Notes: a model not told the origin generated them from the sequence alone. Numbered from the stretch's first letter, positions 25,143 to 34,271 are shown. The stretch: 64,000 bases of DNA from JBDIAG01 sp047974565 (GCA_047974565.1 JBKECN010000105.1:40927-104926); one strand, 5' to 3'. Numbers and translations are program-made.

Positions 25143-25472
25143 TCAGGCGATGAACTCCTCGAGATCCCGCACCAGCATCGGCTTGGGCTTGGCGCCGCGG
25201 ATGGTCTTGACCACCTCGCCGCCCGAGTAGACGTTCAGGGTGGGAATAGCGGTGATGCCATAAGCCTCGGCCGTGCGCTGGTTGGCCTCAGTGTCGAGCT
25301 TGACGACCTTGAGCTTGTCGCCGTACTCGGCCGCCAACTCTTCCAGGATCGGGGCGACCTGCTTGCAGGGAACGCACCACGAGGCCCAGAAGTCAACCAG
25401 CACGGGGCCTTCGGCCTTGAGGACCTCAGCCTCGAAGGTCGCGTCGGTCACGTCCTTGGTGTACTCGCCCAT
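25143..25472 (-). CDS. trxA: Thioredoxin
   Basis: 109 residues. It is a general cytoplasmic dithiol reductant recycled by TrxB. The active site reads WCVPCK, with valine where most thioredoxins have glycine. The fold markers FWASWC, KLDTEANQ and the cis-proline AIPTL are present. I chose the ATG at 25472 (MGEYTKDVTD), the usual actinobacterial N-terminus; an ATG at 25484 directly abuts a GAGGAAGG sequence and is possible. trxB lies two genes upstream, beyond glpX. Confidence 0.93.
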   Translation of the reverse strand: MGEYTKDVTDATFEAEVLKAEGPVLVDFWASWCVPCKQVAPILEELAAEYGDKLKVVKLDTEANQRTAEAYGITAIPTLNVYSGGEVVKTIRGAKPKPMLVRDLEEFIA

Positions 25473-25675
25473 GTGTTTCGGCATCCTTCCTCGACGATGC
25501 ATCGTCGCCGGAACACCCTGCGACGTGCTACCCACAACAACTGCGGAGGCAAAGGTAATCCACCCAGCACCTCCGATGTAACGGTCCGCGTCTGGACTGA
25601 GCGGATTGCGCTAGTTGATGCGTCAATCTTTCAGCCCATCCTGCGACGCAGGGTGCACATCCTTCTTCGGCTACC

Positions 25676-26689
25676 TCAGGGTTCCAGCAGGACGCTGGCG
25701 TCATCCAGCCGGTCCGGACGGTAGTCGCTGATGATCGTGCGGATCGTGCCACTGCGTGAACGTACGACGATTGAACGGGTCCGGATCGAGCCGCGGGTAT
25801 AGCGGACGCCGTCCAGCAGCCAGCCGTCGGTGATCCCGGTGGCCACGAAGAAGGCGTTGTCGCCACCGACCAGGTCATTGGTGGTGAAAACTCGGTCGAG
25901 GTCGTGGCCGGCGGCGAGGGCCTTCTCCCGCTCTTCGTTGCTCTGGGGAGCCAGCTGAGCCAGGAAGGTTCCGTTGATGGCCTTCATCGCGCAGGCGGTG
26001 ATGATTCCCTCGGGGGTGCCACCGATCCCGAGCATGATGTCGACGCCGGTGTCCGGTCGGGCCGCCGCGATGGAGGCGGCGATATCCCCTGCCGGCAGGA
26101 ACGAGATCCGTGCGCCCGCTTCGCGGATCTCTTCCACCAACTTGCCGTGTCGGGCCCGCTGCAGCATGGCCACCGTGACGTCCTCGGGGCCCACCCCGCG
26201 TGCCTTGGCGACCTTCTCGATCGTGTCGGACACCGGGGCGTCGATGTCCACCTTGTCCGCGAGATCCGGCCCCACCACCAGCTTGCGCATGTAGAAGACG
26301 TCCTTGGGGTTGTACATGGTGCCCCGGTCGGACGCAGCGATCACCGAGATGGCATTACCCATGCCCCCGGTGAGCAACTCGGTGCCATCGATCGGGTCGA
26401 CGGCGATGTCATACCCATGCCCACCACCGGTGCCCAATGCCTCGCCATTGTCGAGCATCGGCGCATTGTCCTTCTCGCCCTCGCCGATGACCACCACCCC
26501 CCGCATCGGAACGGCAGCCAGGACGTCGCGCATGGCGTCCACGGCGGCCTTGTCACCCGCGTACCGCTCCCCGCGGCCCACCCACCGCGAACCGGCGATG
26601 GCGGCGGCCTCGGTAGCTCGCACGAGGTCCAAACCGATGTTGGGGTCGGGGATCTTGATCCTGGTGCGACGCGCGTTGGCGATTCTCAT
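25676..26689 (-). CDS. glpX: Class II fructose-1,6-bisphosphatase GlpX
   Basis: 337 residues. It hydrolyses fructose 1,6-bisphosphate to fructose 6-phosphate, the gluconeogenic step. The lithium-sensitive phosphatase motif DPIDGTELL is at about 98-106, the metal-binding GEGEKDNAPML near 69, and GIGGTPEGI near 220. Length and ends are normal. Its position between trxA and trxB is unusual; these two genes are normally adjacent in actinobacteria. Confidence 0.95.
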   Translation of the reverse strand: MRIANARRTRIKIPDPNIGLDLVRATEAAAIAGSRWVGRGERYAGDKAAVDAMRDVLAAVPMRGVVVIGEGEKDNAPMLDNGEALGTGGGHGYDIAVDPIDGTELLTGGMGNAISVIAASDRGTMYNPKDVFYMRKLVVGPDLADKVDIDAPVSDTIEKVAKARGVGPEDVTVAMLQRARHGKLVEEIREAGARISFLPAGDIAASIAAARPDTGVDIMLGIGGTPEGIITACAMKAINGTFLAQLAPQSNEEREKALAAGHDLDRVFTTNDLVGGDNAFFVATGITDGWLLDGVRYTRGSIRTRSIVVRSRSGTIRTIISDYRPDRLDDASVLLEP

Positions 26690-26857
26690 GGGCGAACTCT
26701 CCTCGGTGACAGCCTCTTCAGGCTGACCCTAGCGCGGAACGTCCACGCGAACGGGGAGTGTGCCTGCACGCGTGGTCGTCCGAGCCTTGCCAACGTGGGT
26801 GCGTGAGCCTGCCAGTCGGCTGATCGAGGCTGCCACCCCCGGCGGAGCACCGGGCGC

Positions 26858-27835
26858 TCAGCCGACGGCAACCCCCAGCGGGGTGCTCGGGGCACCCTCG
26901 GAGCCTGCGAGGTACCGCTCGGCATCGAGTGCGGCAACACACCCGGACCCGGCGGCCGTGATCGCCTGCATGTACTCGTGGTCGACCACGTCGCCGCAGG
27001 CGAACACCCCGGGCAGGGTGGTGCGTGAGGAGCGGCCCTCCACCTGGACGAAGCCCTTGTCGGTCAGGGCGATCTGGTCGGCGAACAACTCCACCCGCGG
27101 GTCGTGTCCGATGGCCACGAAGATGCCGGTCATGTCCAGGGTGCGCTCGGCTCCGGTGACCGTGTCGCGCAGGACGATGCCGGTGACCTTGCCCTCGCCG
27201 AGCACGTCGGCCACCTCACTGTTCCAGGCGAACGAGATCTTCGGGTCGGCGAAGGCCCGCTCCTGCATGATCTTGGAGGCGCGCAACTCCTCGCGGCGGT
27301 GCACCACGGTCACCGAGCGGGCGAACCGCGACAGGAAGGTGGCCTCCTCCATGGCGGAGTCTCCGCCACCGACCACCGCGATGTCCTGGTCGCGGAAGAA
27401 GAAGCCGTCGCAGGTGGCGCACCAGGAGACGCCGTGCCCGGAGAGCCGCTTCTCGTTCTCCAGCCCGATCTCCCGGTAGGCCGAGCCGGTCGCCAGGATG
27501 ACGGTCCGGGCAAGCACCGTCTCCCCCATGCCGGTGGTGATCTGCTTGGGATCGCTGCGCAGGTCGAGGCTGGTGGCGTCGTCGTAGACCACCTCGGCAC
27601 CGAAGCGCTCGGCCTGCTCCTGCATGGCCTGCATGAGGTCGGGCCCCATCAGCCCGGTCGGGAAGCCCGGGTAGTTCTCCACCTCGGTGGTGTTCATGAG
27701 TGCCCCGCCGATCGTCACCGAGCCCGCGATGACCAGCGGCTTGAGGTCGGCGCGGGCCGCATAGATGGCCGCGGTCCATCCCGCCGGGCCCGACCCGACG
27801 ACCACCACATTGCGCACCTGCGGCTGCTCACTCAT
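26858..27835 (-). CDS. trxB: Thioredoxin-disulfide reductase
   Basis: 325 residues. It is an FAD enzyme that uses NADPH to reduce thioredoxin. The FAD site VVVGSGPAGWTAAIYAAR is near residue 10, the redox motif WCATCDG near 135, the NADPH site VVGGGDSAMEEA near 155, and the C-terminal FAD motif GVFACGDVVDHEYMQA near 280. I chose the ATG at 27835; upstream codons of the frame carry an AAGGAG about 12 nt before it. It follows the anti-sigma gene in the same direction, as in mycobacteria. Confidence 0.96.
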   Translation of the reverse strand: MSEQPQVRNVVVVGSGPAGWTAAIYAARADLKPLVIAGSVTIGGALMNTTEVENYPGFPTGLMGPDLMQAMQEQAERFGAEVVYDDATSLDLRSDPKQITTGMGETVLARTVILATGSAYREIGLENEKRLSGHGVSWCATCDGFFFRDQDIAVVGGGDSAMEEATFLSRFARSVTVVHRREELRASKIMQERAFADPKISFAWNSEVADVLGEGKVTGIVLRDTVTGAERTLDMTGIFVAIGHDPRVELFADQIALTDKGFVQVEGRSSRTTLPGVFACGDVVDHEYMQAITAAGSGCVAALDAERYLAGSEGAPSTPLGVAVG

Positions 27836-28044
27836 GCGATTCACGTGCTCCTTCGTCTGTACTTTGCTGGGTAGACCGGTGATGGCCGCGCCAGGTCGGT
27901 CACTGTTGTCGCGAGTCAGTGCCGACGTCGATGCTGTCCGTGCCGTCAAACAGATCGTAGGAGGCACATGTTCCGGGTGCGTCGCCGAGCCACCCGATTG
28001 ACCTGGACGTCACACCGGGTTCGGCCGGAGTTCACCTGCACCCT

Positions 28045-28083
28045 GGTCATTCACGTTCACCCGGGTCATTCACGTGCACCCGG
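28045..28083. repeat. 19-bp direct repeat downstream of the anti-sigma gene
   Basis: Two copies of GGTCATTCACGTkCACCC, 19 bp apart, just beyond the anti-sigma stop codon. The 271-bp gap between that gene and trxB shows nothing else clear apart from a possible trxB promoter. Confidence 0.5.
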
Positions 28084-28106
28084 TCACTCGGCTTCGGGGA
28101 CCACCC

Positions 28107-29183
28107 TCAGCCGGAGACGTCCACGACGGTGTCGAAGCCACCGTCCATCCGGGTACGGCAGCCGGCGTCGACGATGACCGCCGACCTCGAACCGTCGGGT
28201 GCGGTGACGAGGTAGACCAGCGTCGGCATCCCCTCGTAGTCGCTGGAGTACGCCTGCACCTGGTCGATCGAGGCCGGGTCCACGAGTTTGCCAGCACACG
28301 CCCGGGCGTCCTGGTCGGACTGGGTGGCCGGGGTCAGGGGGCCGAGGTTCGTACCCAGATCGGTGTCCAGGGAGGTGATCGCGTTATCGACCCCGGCGGC
28401 GTCGGTGGCCTGGGAGGCCAGGCTGCTCCGGGTACCGGCGTCGGGGGTGGAGGAGTCGCCGGCAGGCGCGCCGGACTCGGTACCTGCCACATCCCCGGGT
28501 TCGGTGGGGGTGGATGCCGGCGCCGCCCCGGGGCCGGTCTCGCCGGCCGAGCCGGTGTCGTCCGGCTCGGAGGAGGCGGCCGATGGCGACGCGGACTGAT
28601 CCAGGGCTCCACTGGCATCGCCTGCCGCGGACTCCACGGTTGCCGAGTCCTGAGACTGCACGATCAGGGTTCCGGCCACGGCTACCGCCGCGATTCCCGC
28701 CGCCACGCCGAGCGCGGCCGTCCACCGGCGTCGCGGCCGACGTGCGGTCAAGTCGGTGACCGAGGCGCCCTCGTGCCCAGGGGGGCCGGGCTCGGGGCCC
28801 GTCCCCTGCGGGCCGTCAGGCGTCGGGAGCACCGCGGTGTCCGCAACGGCGGCAGAGCCGACGGTGGGCGCCTGGCTCCAGGCAACCGGTGGCCAATCAG
28901 TGAAGTCGGGGGGTGTGTCCAGGCCTGGGCCCGGCGCCGCAGCGTCGCTTCGTGCCGCCGCCGTGGTGATCCGGTGCACCAGGTCCTCGGGCGGGTCGAG
29001 GCCCAGGGCCGGGTCGTGCGCGGCCTGGGAGAGCAGCCCCCGCACGTGGCGAAGTTCGGTGACGACCTGGGTGCACCGGTCGCAGTCGGCGACGTGCTCA
29101 CCGATGCGCGCGGGTGCGGCGTCGTCGATGAGATCGTCGAGGTCTTCCGGCCGTGGGTGGGCGCCGGGGAGACGAGCGTTCAC
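28107..29183 (-). CDS. rsmA: Anti-sigma-M factor with zinc-finger (RsmA-like)
   Basis: 358 residues. The cytoplasmic N-terminal ZAS-type motif HVADCDRC (H-x3-C-x2-C) would bind zinc and sequester SigM. One membrane segment (about 150-170, RRWTAALGVAAGIAAVAVAGTLIV) leads to a long Ser/Asp/Pro-rich linker and a small C-terminal domain with two cysteines (ACAGKL, DAGCRTR) that may form a disulfide outside the cell. The GTG at 29183 follows AGGAG by 7 nt and overlaps the sigM stop (GTGA). Overlap and order match the sigM-rsmA pair of mycobacteria. Confidence 0.88.
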   Translation of the reverse strand: MNARLPGAHPRPEDLDDLIDDAAPARIGEHVADCDRCTQVVTELRHVRGLLSQAAHDPALGLDPPEDLVHRITTAAARSDAAAPGPGLDTPPDFTDWPPVAWSQAPTVGSAAVADTAVLPTPDGPQGTGPEPGPPGHEGASVTDLTARRPRRRWTAALGVAAGIAAVAVAGTLIVQSQDSATVESAAGDASGALDQSASPSAASSEPDDTGSAGETGPGAAPASTPTEPGDVAGTESGAPAGDSSTPDAGTRSSLASQATDAAGVDNAITSLDTDLGTNLGPLTPATQSDQDARACAGKLVDPASIDQVQAYSSDYEGMPTLVYLVTAPDGSRSAVIVDAGCRTRMDGGFDTVVDVSG

Positions 29184-30001
29184 GTGGTTTCTCCTGGCGA
29201 GAGTCGAGTGCCGAAAGATCTGACGCCCCAGATTCGGCCCCGGTTCCCCCGGAACCGTGGCAGGCGGGAGTCGCGTCCAGGCGTGGTGCGGTTTCTGCTC
29301 GCCGTGCCAGGTGACGGCGGGGAGGTGGGCGGTCCTGCCAGCGGGGCGGGGGCGCCGGAGGTGGACGCGGTCGACCGCGGCCCGCCGTCGCCGGGTTCGC
29401 GCAACAGCTCGGCCAAGGCTGCCCGCCCCCGCGAGCACCGTGACTTGACCGTCCCTTCGGCGATCCCCAGCACGTGCGCGGCTTCCAGCACCGACAGCTC
29501 GTGCAGGTCCACCAGGACGATCGCCGCGCGCTGGTGTTCGGGCAACTGCGCGAGGGCGCCGTACAGCATCACCTGGGTCTCGGTGCGGGCGTGCTCGTCG
29601 TGCCCGGTGGACAGGTCGTACTCCGGCAGTGGCACGGCCGGGCGGGCTTTGGCGCGCCGCAGTCGGTCCAGGCAGGCGTTGACCACCACCCGGTACAACC
29701 AGGTTCCCACCTGGGCGTCACCCCGGAACGAACCCGCGTTGCGGTGCACGGAGATGAAGGCGTCCTGGAGCGCGTCCGCAGCGTCCTCGCGATTGCGCAT
29801 GGTGCGTAGCGCCACCGCCCACAGCCGGCGCTGGTGTCGGCGCACGAGTTCTTCGAAGGCGGTGGGGTCTCCCTGGGCGTGCGCCTGCAGCAGGGCGACG
29901 TCACTGGGTTCGGGGCCTGCGTCGTGTGGACTGGAACCCGGGTCGGCGGACTCCTTGGGCTGTGCCCGGTCCGAGGAGGCGTCTGGGGTGGGGAGGGTCA
30001 C
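29180..30001 (-). CDS. sigM: ECF RNA polymerase sigma factor SigM
   Basis: 273 residues. Region 2 is ELVRRHQRRLWAVALRTMRNREDAADALQDAFISVHRNAGSF (part); region 4 is LPEHQRAAIVLVDLHELSVLEAAHVLGIAEGTVKSRCSRGR. About 65 low-complexity residues follow region 4, more than is usual for ECF factors. Its GTG overlaps the stop of the pseudokinase gene and its stop overlaps the anti-sigma start. The three are therefore one coupled unit linking envelope sensing to transcription. Confidence 0.92.
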   Translation of the reverse strand: MTLPTPDASSDRAQPKESADPGSSPHDAGPEPSDVALLQAHAQGDPTAFEELVRRHQRRLWAVALRTMRNREDAADALQDAFISVHRNAGSFRGDAQVGTWLYRVVVNACLDRLRRAKARPAVPLPEYDLSTGHDEHARTETQVMLYGALAQLPEHQRAAIVLVDLHELSVLEAAHVLGIAEGTVKSRCSRGRAALAELLREPGDGGPRSTASTSGAPAPLAGPPTSPPSPGTASRNRTTPGRDSRLPRFRGNRGRIWGVRSFGTRLSPGETT

Positions 30002-32226
30002 GACACGCTCACCTCCGACACCGACGCCCGGTACTCGCCGTCGAGGCGGGGCAGTTCGGTGAACCAGACGATGAGGTAGCCGGTCTCCGGCGCCGGGTCC
30101 AGGGCCTTCTCCAGCGTGCCTGCCGGGCCGGAGGCCACCACCTGCGAGCCCTCCAGGGTCGCGCCGGTGGCGGTGCGGATCTCCACCGTGCCACCTTCGC
30201 CCGGCACGCTTACCGTCACGTTGGAAACGGTTGCCGGCTGCTCCAACCTCACCAGCAGACCGACCCCGCTCTTGAGATTGCCCAGGGCGGCGGACTTGTA
30301 GAAGCTCGACGTCCAGGCGGTGGCTGGATCGCCGTCGGCGGCCAGCGGCGCCTGCGCGTCGTTCTCGGTGTTATCACCCTCGGGATCGAAGGCCGTCACC
30401 TCGGCGATCACCGGAGCGGCCCCCGCCGGAGCCGCGGTGGTGCTGGAGCTGGCGGAGGGGCTGGTGCTGGCCACTGGTGTGCTGCCGGTGTCCCGCAGGG
30501 TCTGGAAGGCGAGCACGAAACCGACGACGACGAGGACTGCCACCAGGACGAGGGGGATCCAGTTGAACCTGCGACGCGAGTTCTGCGGTGCCTCGCCAGC
30601 GGAGGCGAAGGGGAACGGATCCTCCTCCTGCTCCTCCCTCTCGCTCAGATCGGGCAGCAGTACCGGATCGTCGCGTCCGGCGGGTTGCCTGGTGTCGGGC
30701 CTGGTCGCCGAGGGGACCGGGCCCGCAGCGGCACCGGAACCCACCGGGGGGCGCTGGTCGGCGACCACGCCCGCGTCACCGTCGATTCGCCCGGTCTCCG
30801 AGCGCAACAGGTCTGCGCCGAGTTCTGCGTTGAGATCTGGGTCGAGGCTGGTGTCCAGGCCCGGCGCAGCGGCCTGCGGGCCGAGGGCGGCGGCGCGGGC
30901 TGCGGCCAGCCGACGCTGGCGGGCCGTGGTGGTCAGATCCTCCTCGGCCGTCGCGGACTCCTTGCCGGGCGGGTCCGGAGCCGCGGATTCGGTCGCTGGC
31001 CGGGGGGCGGCGGCGGCTGAGCCGGGCTCGGGTGTCTGGGACCTGGTCGCGTCTGCTCGAGTCGGGTCAGGTCGGGAGGGGTCGGCCGCAGGAGCGACCT
31101 CGCTCGGTCTTGTCGGGCTGGTCGGGCTGGTCGGGCTGGTCGGGCTCAGCGAGGGCGCGGCGGCCGCGGTGGCAACCCCCATTGCGGGGGTGTGCGGGCT
31201 CGACTCGGCGGAGCGGCCCGGATCGGACGAGCTGGACGCCTGAACGGGGGCACCGGCACGGACCGAGTCCGTGTCCCCCTCGCGGTCCCCTTCACGCTGC
31301 GCGCCCCGCAGATCGGTCTCAGTGCTGCGGTCACGCAGATCCGGGGATGTGCTTGCCCAGATCGCTGGGAAGCGGCTCGGCGCCCGGCCCGGGGCGGTGC
31401 GTAGATCGTCGGCAAGACGACGGCTGTCCATCGAGGTGACCGCCACGGACGACCATGGCCGGAGTTGATCGGCCAGCTCGGCGGGCGATGCCGGGCCGTC
31501 CCCGGCCGCGTCGAAGGTCACCGAGCACAGGGTGTTGAGGTCTGCCGGCACGCCCGATGTCACATCCTGCGGCGGGACGGCCGCGTTGCCGACCATCGGC
31601 GCGGTCTCCAGCGGGGTGGTGTGCGAGGCCGTCGGCAATGGCCACCGTCCGGTCAGCGCGGCATACAGCAGGGCCACCAAGCCGACCGCGTCCACCCGTT
31701 CGGCCGCGCGACCGTCCGGCAGGGCACCGCCCCGGGCCGCGGCATCCACCGCCAAGCCGTGCACCCGCACGGATCCGTCCTCGGTGAGCAGGACGCTCGT
31801 CGGGTCCAGCGCGAGGTGATGGAGACCGCGCTGGGCGGCGAAGGCCAGAGCCTGGCTCGCCTCACCGATCAGCGCCCGGGCCTGTTCGGGTGGCAGAGGT
31901 CCGTCTGCGGCGAGCAGATCCGCCAGTGACTTGCTCTCGATCCACTCGCTGACCACGTACGTCTGATTGGCCGCCTCACCGGAGATGGTGGACGCCTGAT
32001 GGGCCACGTCGAGCAGACGCACCAACCGGGGATCGTCCACCAGCGCAGCCCGTCGCGCGGCATCGAGGGTCTCGGCCGCGGTCTTGGGCGAGACCAGCCG
32101 GACCGCCACCGCTCGATCCAGGGTGGTGTCCACCCCACGCCATAGGCTGGAGGTCGGTGACTCGCTGAGACGTTCCTCCAGTCGATAGCGACCGGCGAGC
32201 AACACGCCATGCCCTAGCCCACTCAC
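29998..32226 (-). CDS. Membrane pseudokinase with extracellular carbohydrate-binding-like domain
   Basis: 742 residues. It corresponds to the C-terminal half of mycobacterial MviN (Rv3910). The N-terminal 260 residues are a Ser/Thr-kinase fold (GRYRLEERL through HLALDPTSVLL), but the catalytic HRD loop reads HLALD and the DFG motif reads HGL. It is therefore a pseudokinase. A low-complexity region of about 270 residues follows, then a membrane segment (about 548-570, WIPLVLVAVLVVVGFVLAF) and an extracytoplasmic discoidin-like beta domain. In relatives this kind of domain regulates the lipid II flippase through FhaA. Here murJ is a separate gene 12 kb away. GTG start with GGAG upstream. Confidence 0.82.
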   Translation of the reverse strand: MSGLGHGVLLAGRYRLEERLSESPTSSLWRGVDTTLDRAVAVRLVSPKTAAETLDAARRAALVDDPRLVRLLDVAHQASTISGEAANQTYVVSEWIESKSLADLLAADGPLPPEQARALIGEASQALAFAAQRGLHHLALDPTSVLLTEDGSVRVHGLAVDAAARGGALPDGRAAERVDAVGLVALLYAALTGRWPLPTASHTTPLETAPMVGNAAVPPQDVTSGVPADLNTLCSVTFDAAGDGPASPAELADQLRPWSSVAVTSMDSRRLADDLRTAPGRAPSRFPAIWASTSPDLRDRSTETDLRGAQREGDREGDTDSVRAGAPVQASSSSDPGRSAESSPHTPAMGVATAAAAPSLSPTSPTSPTSPTRPSEVAPAADPSRPDPTRADATRSQTPEPGSAAAAPRPATESAAPDPPGKESATAEEDLTTTARQRRLAAARAAALGPQAAAPGLDTSLDPDLNAELGADLLRSETGRIDGDAGVVADQRPPVGSGAAAGPVPSATRPDTRQPAGRDDPVLLPDLSEREEQEEDPFPFASAGEAPQNSRRRFNWIPLVLVAVLVVVGFVLAFQTLRDTGSTPVASTSPSASSSTTAAPAGAAPVIAEVTAFDPEGDNTENDAQAPLAADGDPATAWTSSFYKSAALGNLKSGVGLLVRLEQPATVSNVTVSVPGEGGTVEIRTATGATLEGSQVVASGPAGTLEKALDPAPETGYLIVWFTELPRLDGEYRASVSEVSVS

Positions 32227-32529
32227 TGCGCGCCACTCCGTCCGACCGAAGATCCCGACCCGTCCATGCTAGGACCTTGCCGGGAGGCGGGCTCGGGACT
32301 CGCCCGGTGGATGGCTATGGGTCTGGTGCACGCTGCTGCGGACAGCCGCGCGTAGAACCCGGTGCGACCCGGGTGGGCGGGGATCACGCTCGGTCGCTCA
32401 AGCAGTTTCCGGCAGGTCCGTCCTCGACAGTGCGGTGTTCGACAGTGTGGTTTGGACAGTGTGGTGCTCGACAGTGCGGTGTTCGACTGCGCGGTGTTCG
32501 CCGGGCGCAAACGTTCGCAGGGCGCAGAC
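32227..32529. other. Upstream region of the pseudokinase-sigM unit
   Basis: A 303-bp gap holding the promoter of the pseudokinase-sigM-rsmA unit (minus strand) and the 15-bp tandem repeats at 32424-32497. No gene is supported. Confidence 0.4.
32424..32497. repeat. 15-bp tandem repeat, five copies
   Basis: Five head-to-tail copies of TCGACAGTGCGGTGT with few substitutions (32424, 32439, 32453, 32468 and 32483). The second copy is 14 bp. They lie between the TadE/G-like gene and the pseudokinase gene. They may be slippage products or clustered binding sites. Confidence 0.75.
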
Positions 32530-32934
32530 TCAGACGGAGTGCGCCGTACCCGTCTTGCTGGCGTGGGTGTACTCGCGCAGCGGTGGGATGTAGTGCATGA
32601 GCAGGGTGGTCGTATCGCCCGTGACCTCGAGTTGAACGCCATTGCCGGGCAGCGCAGTGATCGACTCCGGCACCACGGAGAAGCCCGTGTTGCGACTGTC
32701 CAGGTACTTCTGCGCTGCGTCGGTGGCGACCTGCTGGTTCCAACCGCGGCTGGTGGCGTCAGAGGCAGCGAAGGCGGCGCTGTCGGCGGCGTCCTGGACT
32801 CGGACCTGGAGCGTCGCGACGGACATCACGTCGAAACCCACCACGCCCAGGACGATGAGCACCACCGTGACCTTGGCGAGCCAACTCACGACGATGCCAC
32901 CCTGATCGTCTTCCCAGCGAATGACAGGCTTCAC
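32530..32934 (-). CDS. TadE/TadG-like small membrane-anchored protein
   Basis: About 134 residues from the GTG at 32934. The N-terminus DDQGGIVVSWLAKVTVVLIVLGVVGFD is a hydrophobic segment after an acidic start, as in pilus-assembly TadE/TadG-like proteins. QVRVQDAADSAAFAASDA is the typical next block. The rest is a small extracytoplasmic domain. No other Tad pilus gene lies nearby, so it may be a solitary secreted or membrane protein. The start is uncertain (an ATG at 32982 would add 16 residues). Confidence 0.6.
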   Translation of the reverse strand: MKPVIRWEDDQGGIVVSWLAKVTVVLIVLGVVGFDVMSVATLQVRVQDAADSAAFAASDATSRGWNQQVATDAAQKYLDSRNTGFSVVPESITALPGNGVQLEVTGDTTTLLMHYIPPLREYTHASKTGTAHSV

Positions 32935-33088
32935 GTTGAGTCGTATCGGTGGCAGCCGCGATGACCTGAACGGGCAGCGCATCACGAGTTTGCGAAGAGA
33001 TGTGTCACATGCGGTGAGCGTCAGCCCGGCAGTGGTGTTTTCGGCCGTGTTTGGCCGCACTGATGCGGGTTGACCAGATCTGGCCGGG

Positions 33089-33754
33089 CTAGGTCAGCAT
33101 GGAGCGGGTCAGCTGCCAATGCAGGTCAGCGATCTCCTCGGGCGTGAGCGAGCCACCCGGCTGAAACCAGTTCGCCACTCGATCGCACATCGCGATGATC
33201 GCCAGGGAGATGACCGTCACCTCGGTCGTCGATCGACCGGGTGCGAAGGCCGCCACCCGTTCGGAGACCAGGTTGAGGTAGGCGCGCTGCTCGGACAGCA
33301 ACTGGTCGTAGTCGTCCGGGGAGAGAAACTGCCCGGCGGTGGCCGTGTTGAGGACGAGATCAGCCACTCGCGCGATGTGCATGTTGTGGATCTGGTACAG
33401 CACGTGCCGACGGACGGTCTCCCGCAGTTCCTCCTCGGGGTCGGCACCGGACACGGTGGCGGCGTTCGCCATGAAGTCGCCCAGCACCCGGGAGACGGCC
33501 TCGGTGAGGATCGCCTCTTTGGATGGAAAGTGGCTGTAGAGGCCGGGGGCCTTGATCCCGGCGGCCGCGGCGACCTCCTTGACTGTGAGCGCACCGAACC
33601 CGCGATGGGCGACCACCGTGATCGCTGCGGCGAGGATCCTCTCTCGCGTCGCATCGGGATCGAAAACCCTACGCAGACTGACGATCTCGTCGGAGACAGG
33701 AGCCGCTGGGGGAGTTCCCCCGTGGCGGGCCGTCGGGGCCGGCGTGGACGTCAT
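33089..33754 (-). CDS. TetR-family transcriptional regulator
   Basis: 221 residues. The N-terminal helix-turn-helix is ILAAAITVVAHRGFGALTVKEVAAAAGIKAPGLYSHFPSKEAIL, and the C-terminal part is an all-helical ligand domain. The ATG at 33754 has an excellent GGAGGA 3 nt upstream. It is divergent from the catabolic operon that starts at 34338, so it is the likely local repressor. The ligand is probably an acyl-CoA or other pathway intermediate, as for many TetR regulators of acyl-CoA operons; that is inference. Confidence 0.88.
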   Translation of the reverse strand: MTSTPAPTARHGGTPPAAPVSDEIVSLRRVFDPDATRERILAAAITVVAHRGFGALTVKEVAAAAGIKAPGLYSHFPSKEAILTEAVSRVLGDFMANAATVSGADPEEELRETVRRHVLYQIHNMHIARVADLVLNTATAGQFLSPDDYDQLLSEQRAYLNLVSERVAAFAPGRSTTEVTVISLAIIAMCDRVANWFQPGGSLTPEEIADLHWQLTRSMLT

Positions 33755-34257
33755 GTCTCCTCCGTTGGCGGGATCGGTCAGCGAGGTTGCAATGCTCGAG
33801 GTCCCGAGCGAAGTGACCTGCGCACACCAGCATAGGAGCGCTTGCGGCGCGGCGGGCGGGCGTCCCCGCGGCGCAGCGATGCCGGGGTCCCGGTCGTCGT
33901 GGTGGGCAACAGACTGGGTCGTCGTTGCCCGGGAGCGCACCTGGCCGGCGATGAGACCGGCCTCTTCGGCTCGCGTTCCTGAGTGCGCCGCCGGGTGGCC
34001 CGGCCGGATCGTGATCTCGGCATCAGCTGCCATCAGCAACCTCCCTGACAAGTGTCCCCACGCACCGGCCACCGGCCCAGTGGACACTTTCGCGTCCGTC
34101 AGGCACGTGTGCGTACACCCACAGCGACGCCCACCCCAGCACCGCTCCTGGTGTACCCAAACACGTCCCAGGCACGCATTTGCGTACACCAGGGCCCGTC
34201 GTTTGCTCGGTGATTCCGGCCGGACCATTGACGGCCCGGTCATCGTGAGTCTAGCCT
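33755..34257. other. Divergent regulatory region with repeated GTACACC motifs
   Basis: The gene-free interval between the TetR gene and the catabolic operon is 583 bp. At 34101-34121 and 34170-34192 there are two direct copies of a block beginning AGGCACG and ending TGCGTACACC. An inverted GGTGTAC (34150-34156) lies between them. These could be additional operator or activator sites. No convincing ORF crosses the interval. Confidence 0.45.
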
Positions 34258-34271
34258 AACGAATATTCGTT
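34258..34271. promoter_or_regulatory. Candidate TetR operator (14-bp palindrome)
   Basis: AACGAATATTCGTT is a perfect palindrome followed by further TTCG repeats. It is placed 67 bp before the first operon gene and next to the divergent TetR gene. Size, symmetry and AT-rich centre fit a TetR-family operator overlapping the promoter. Confidence 0.6.
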
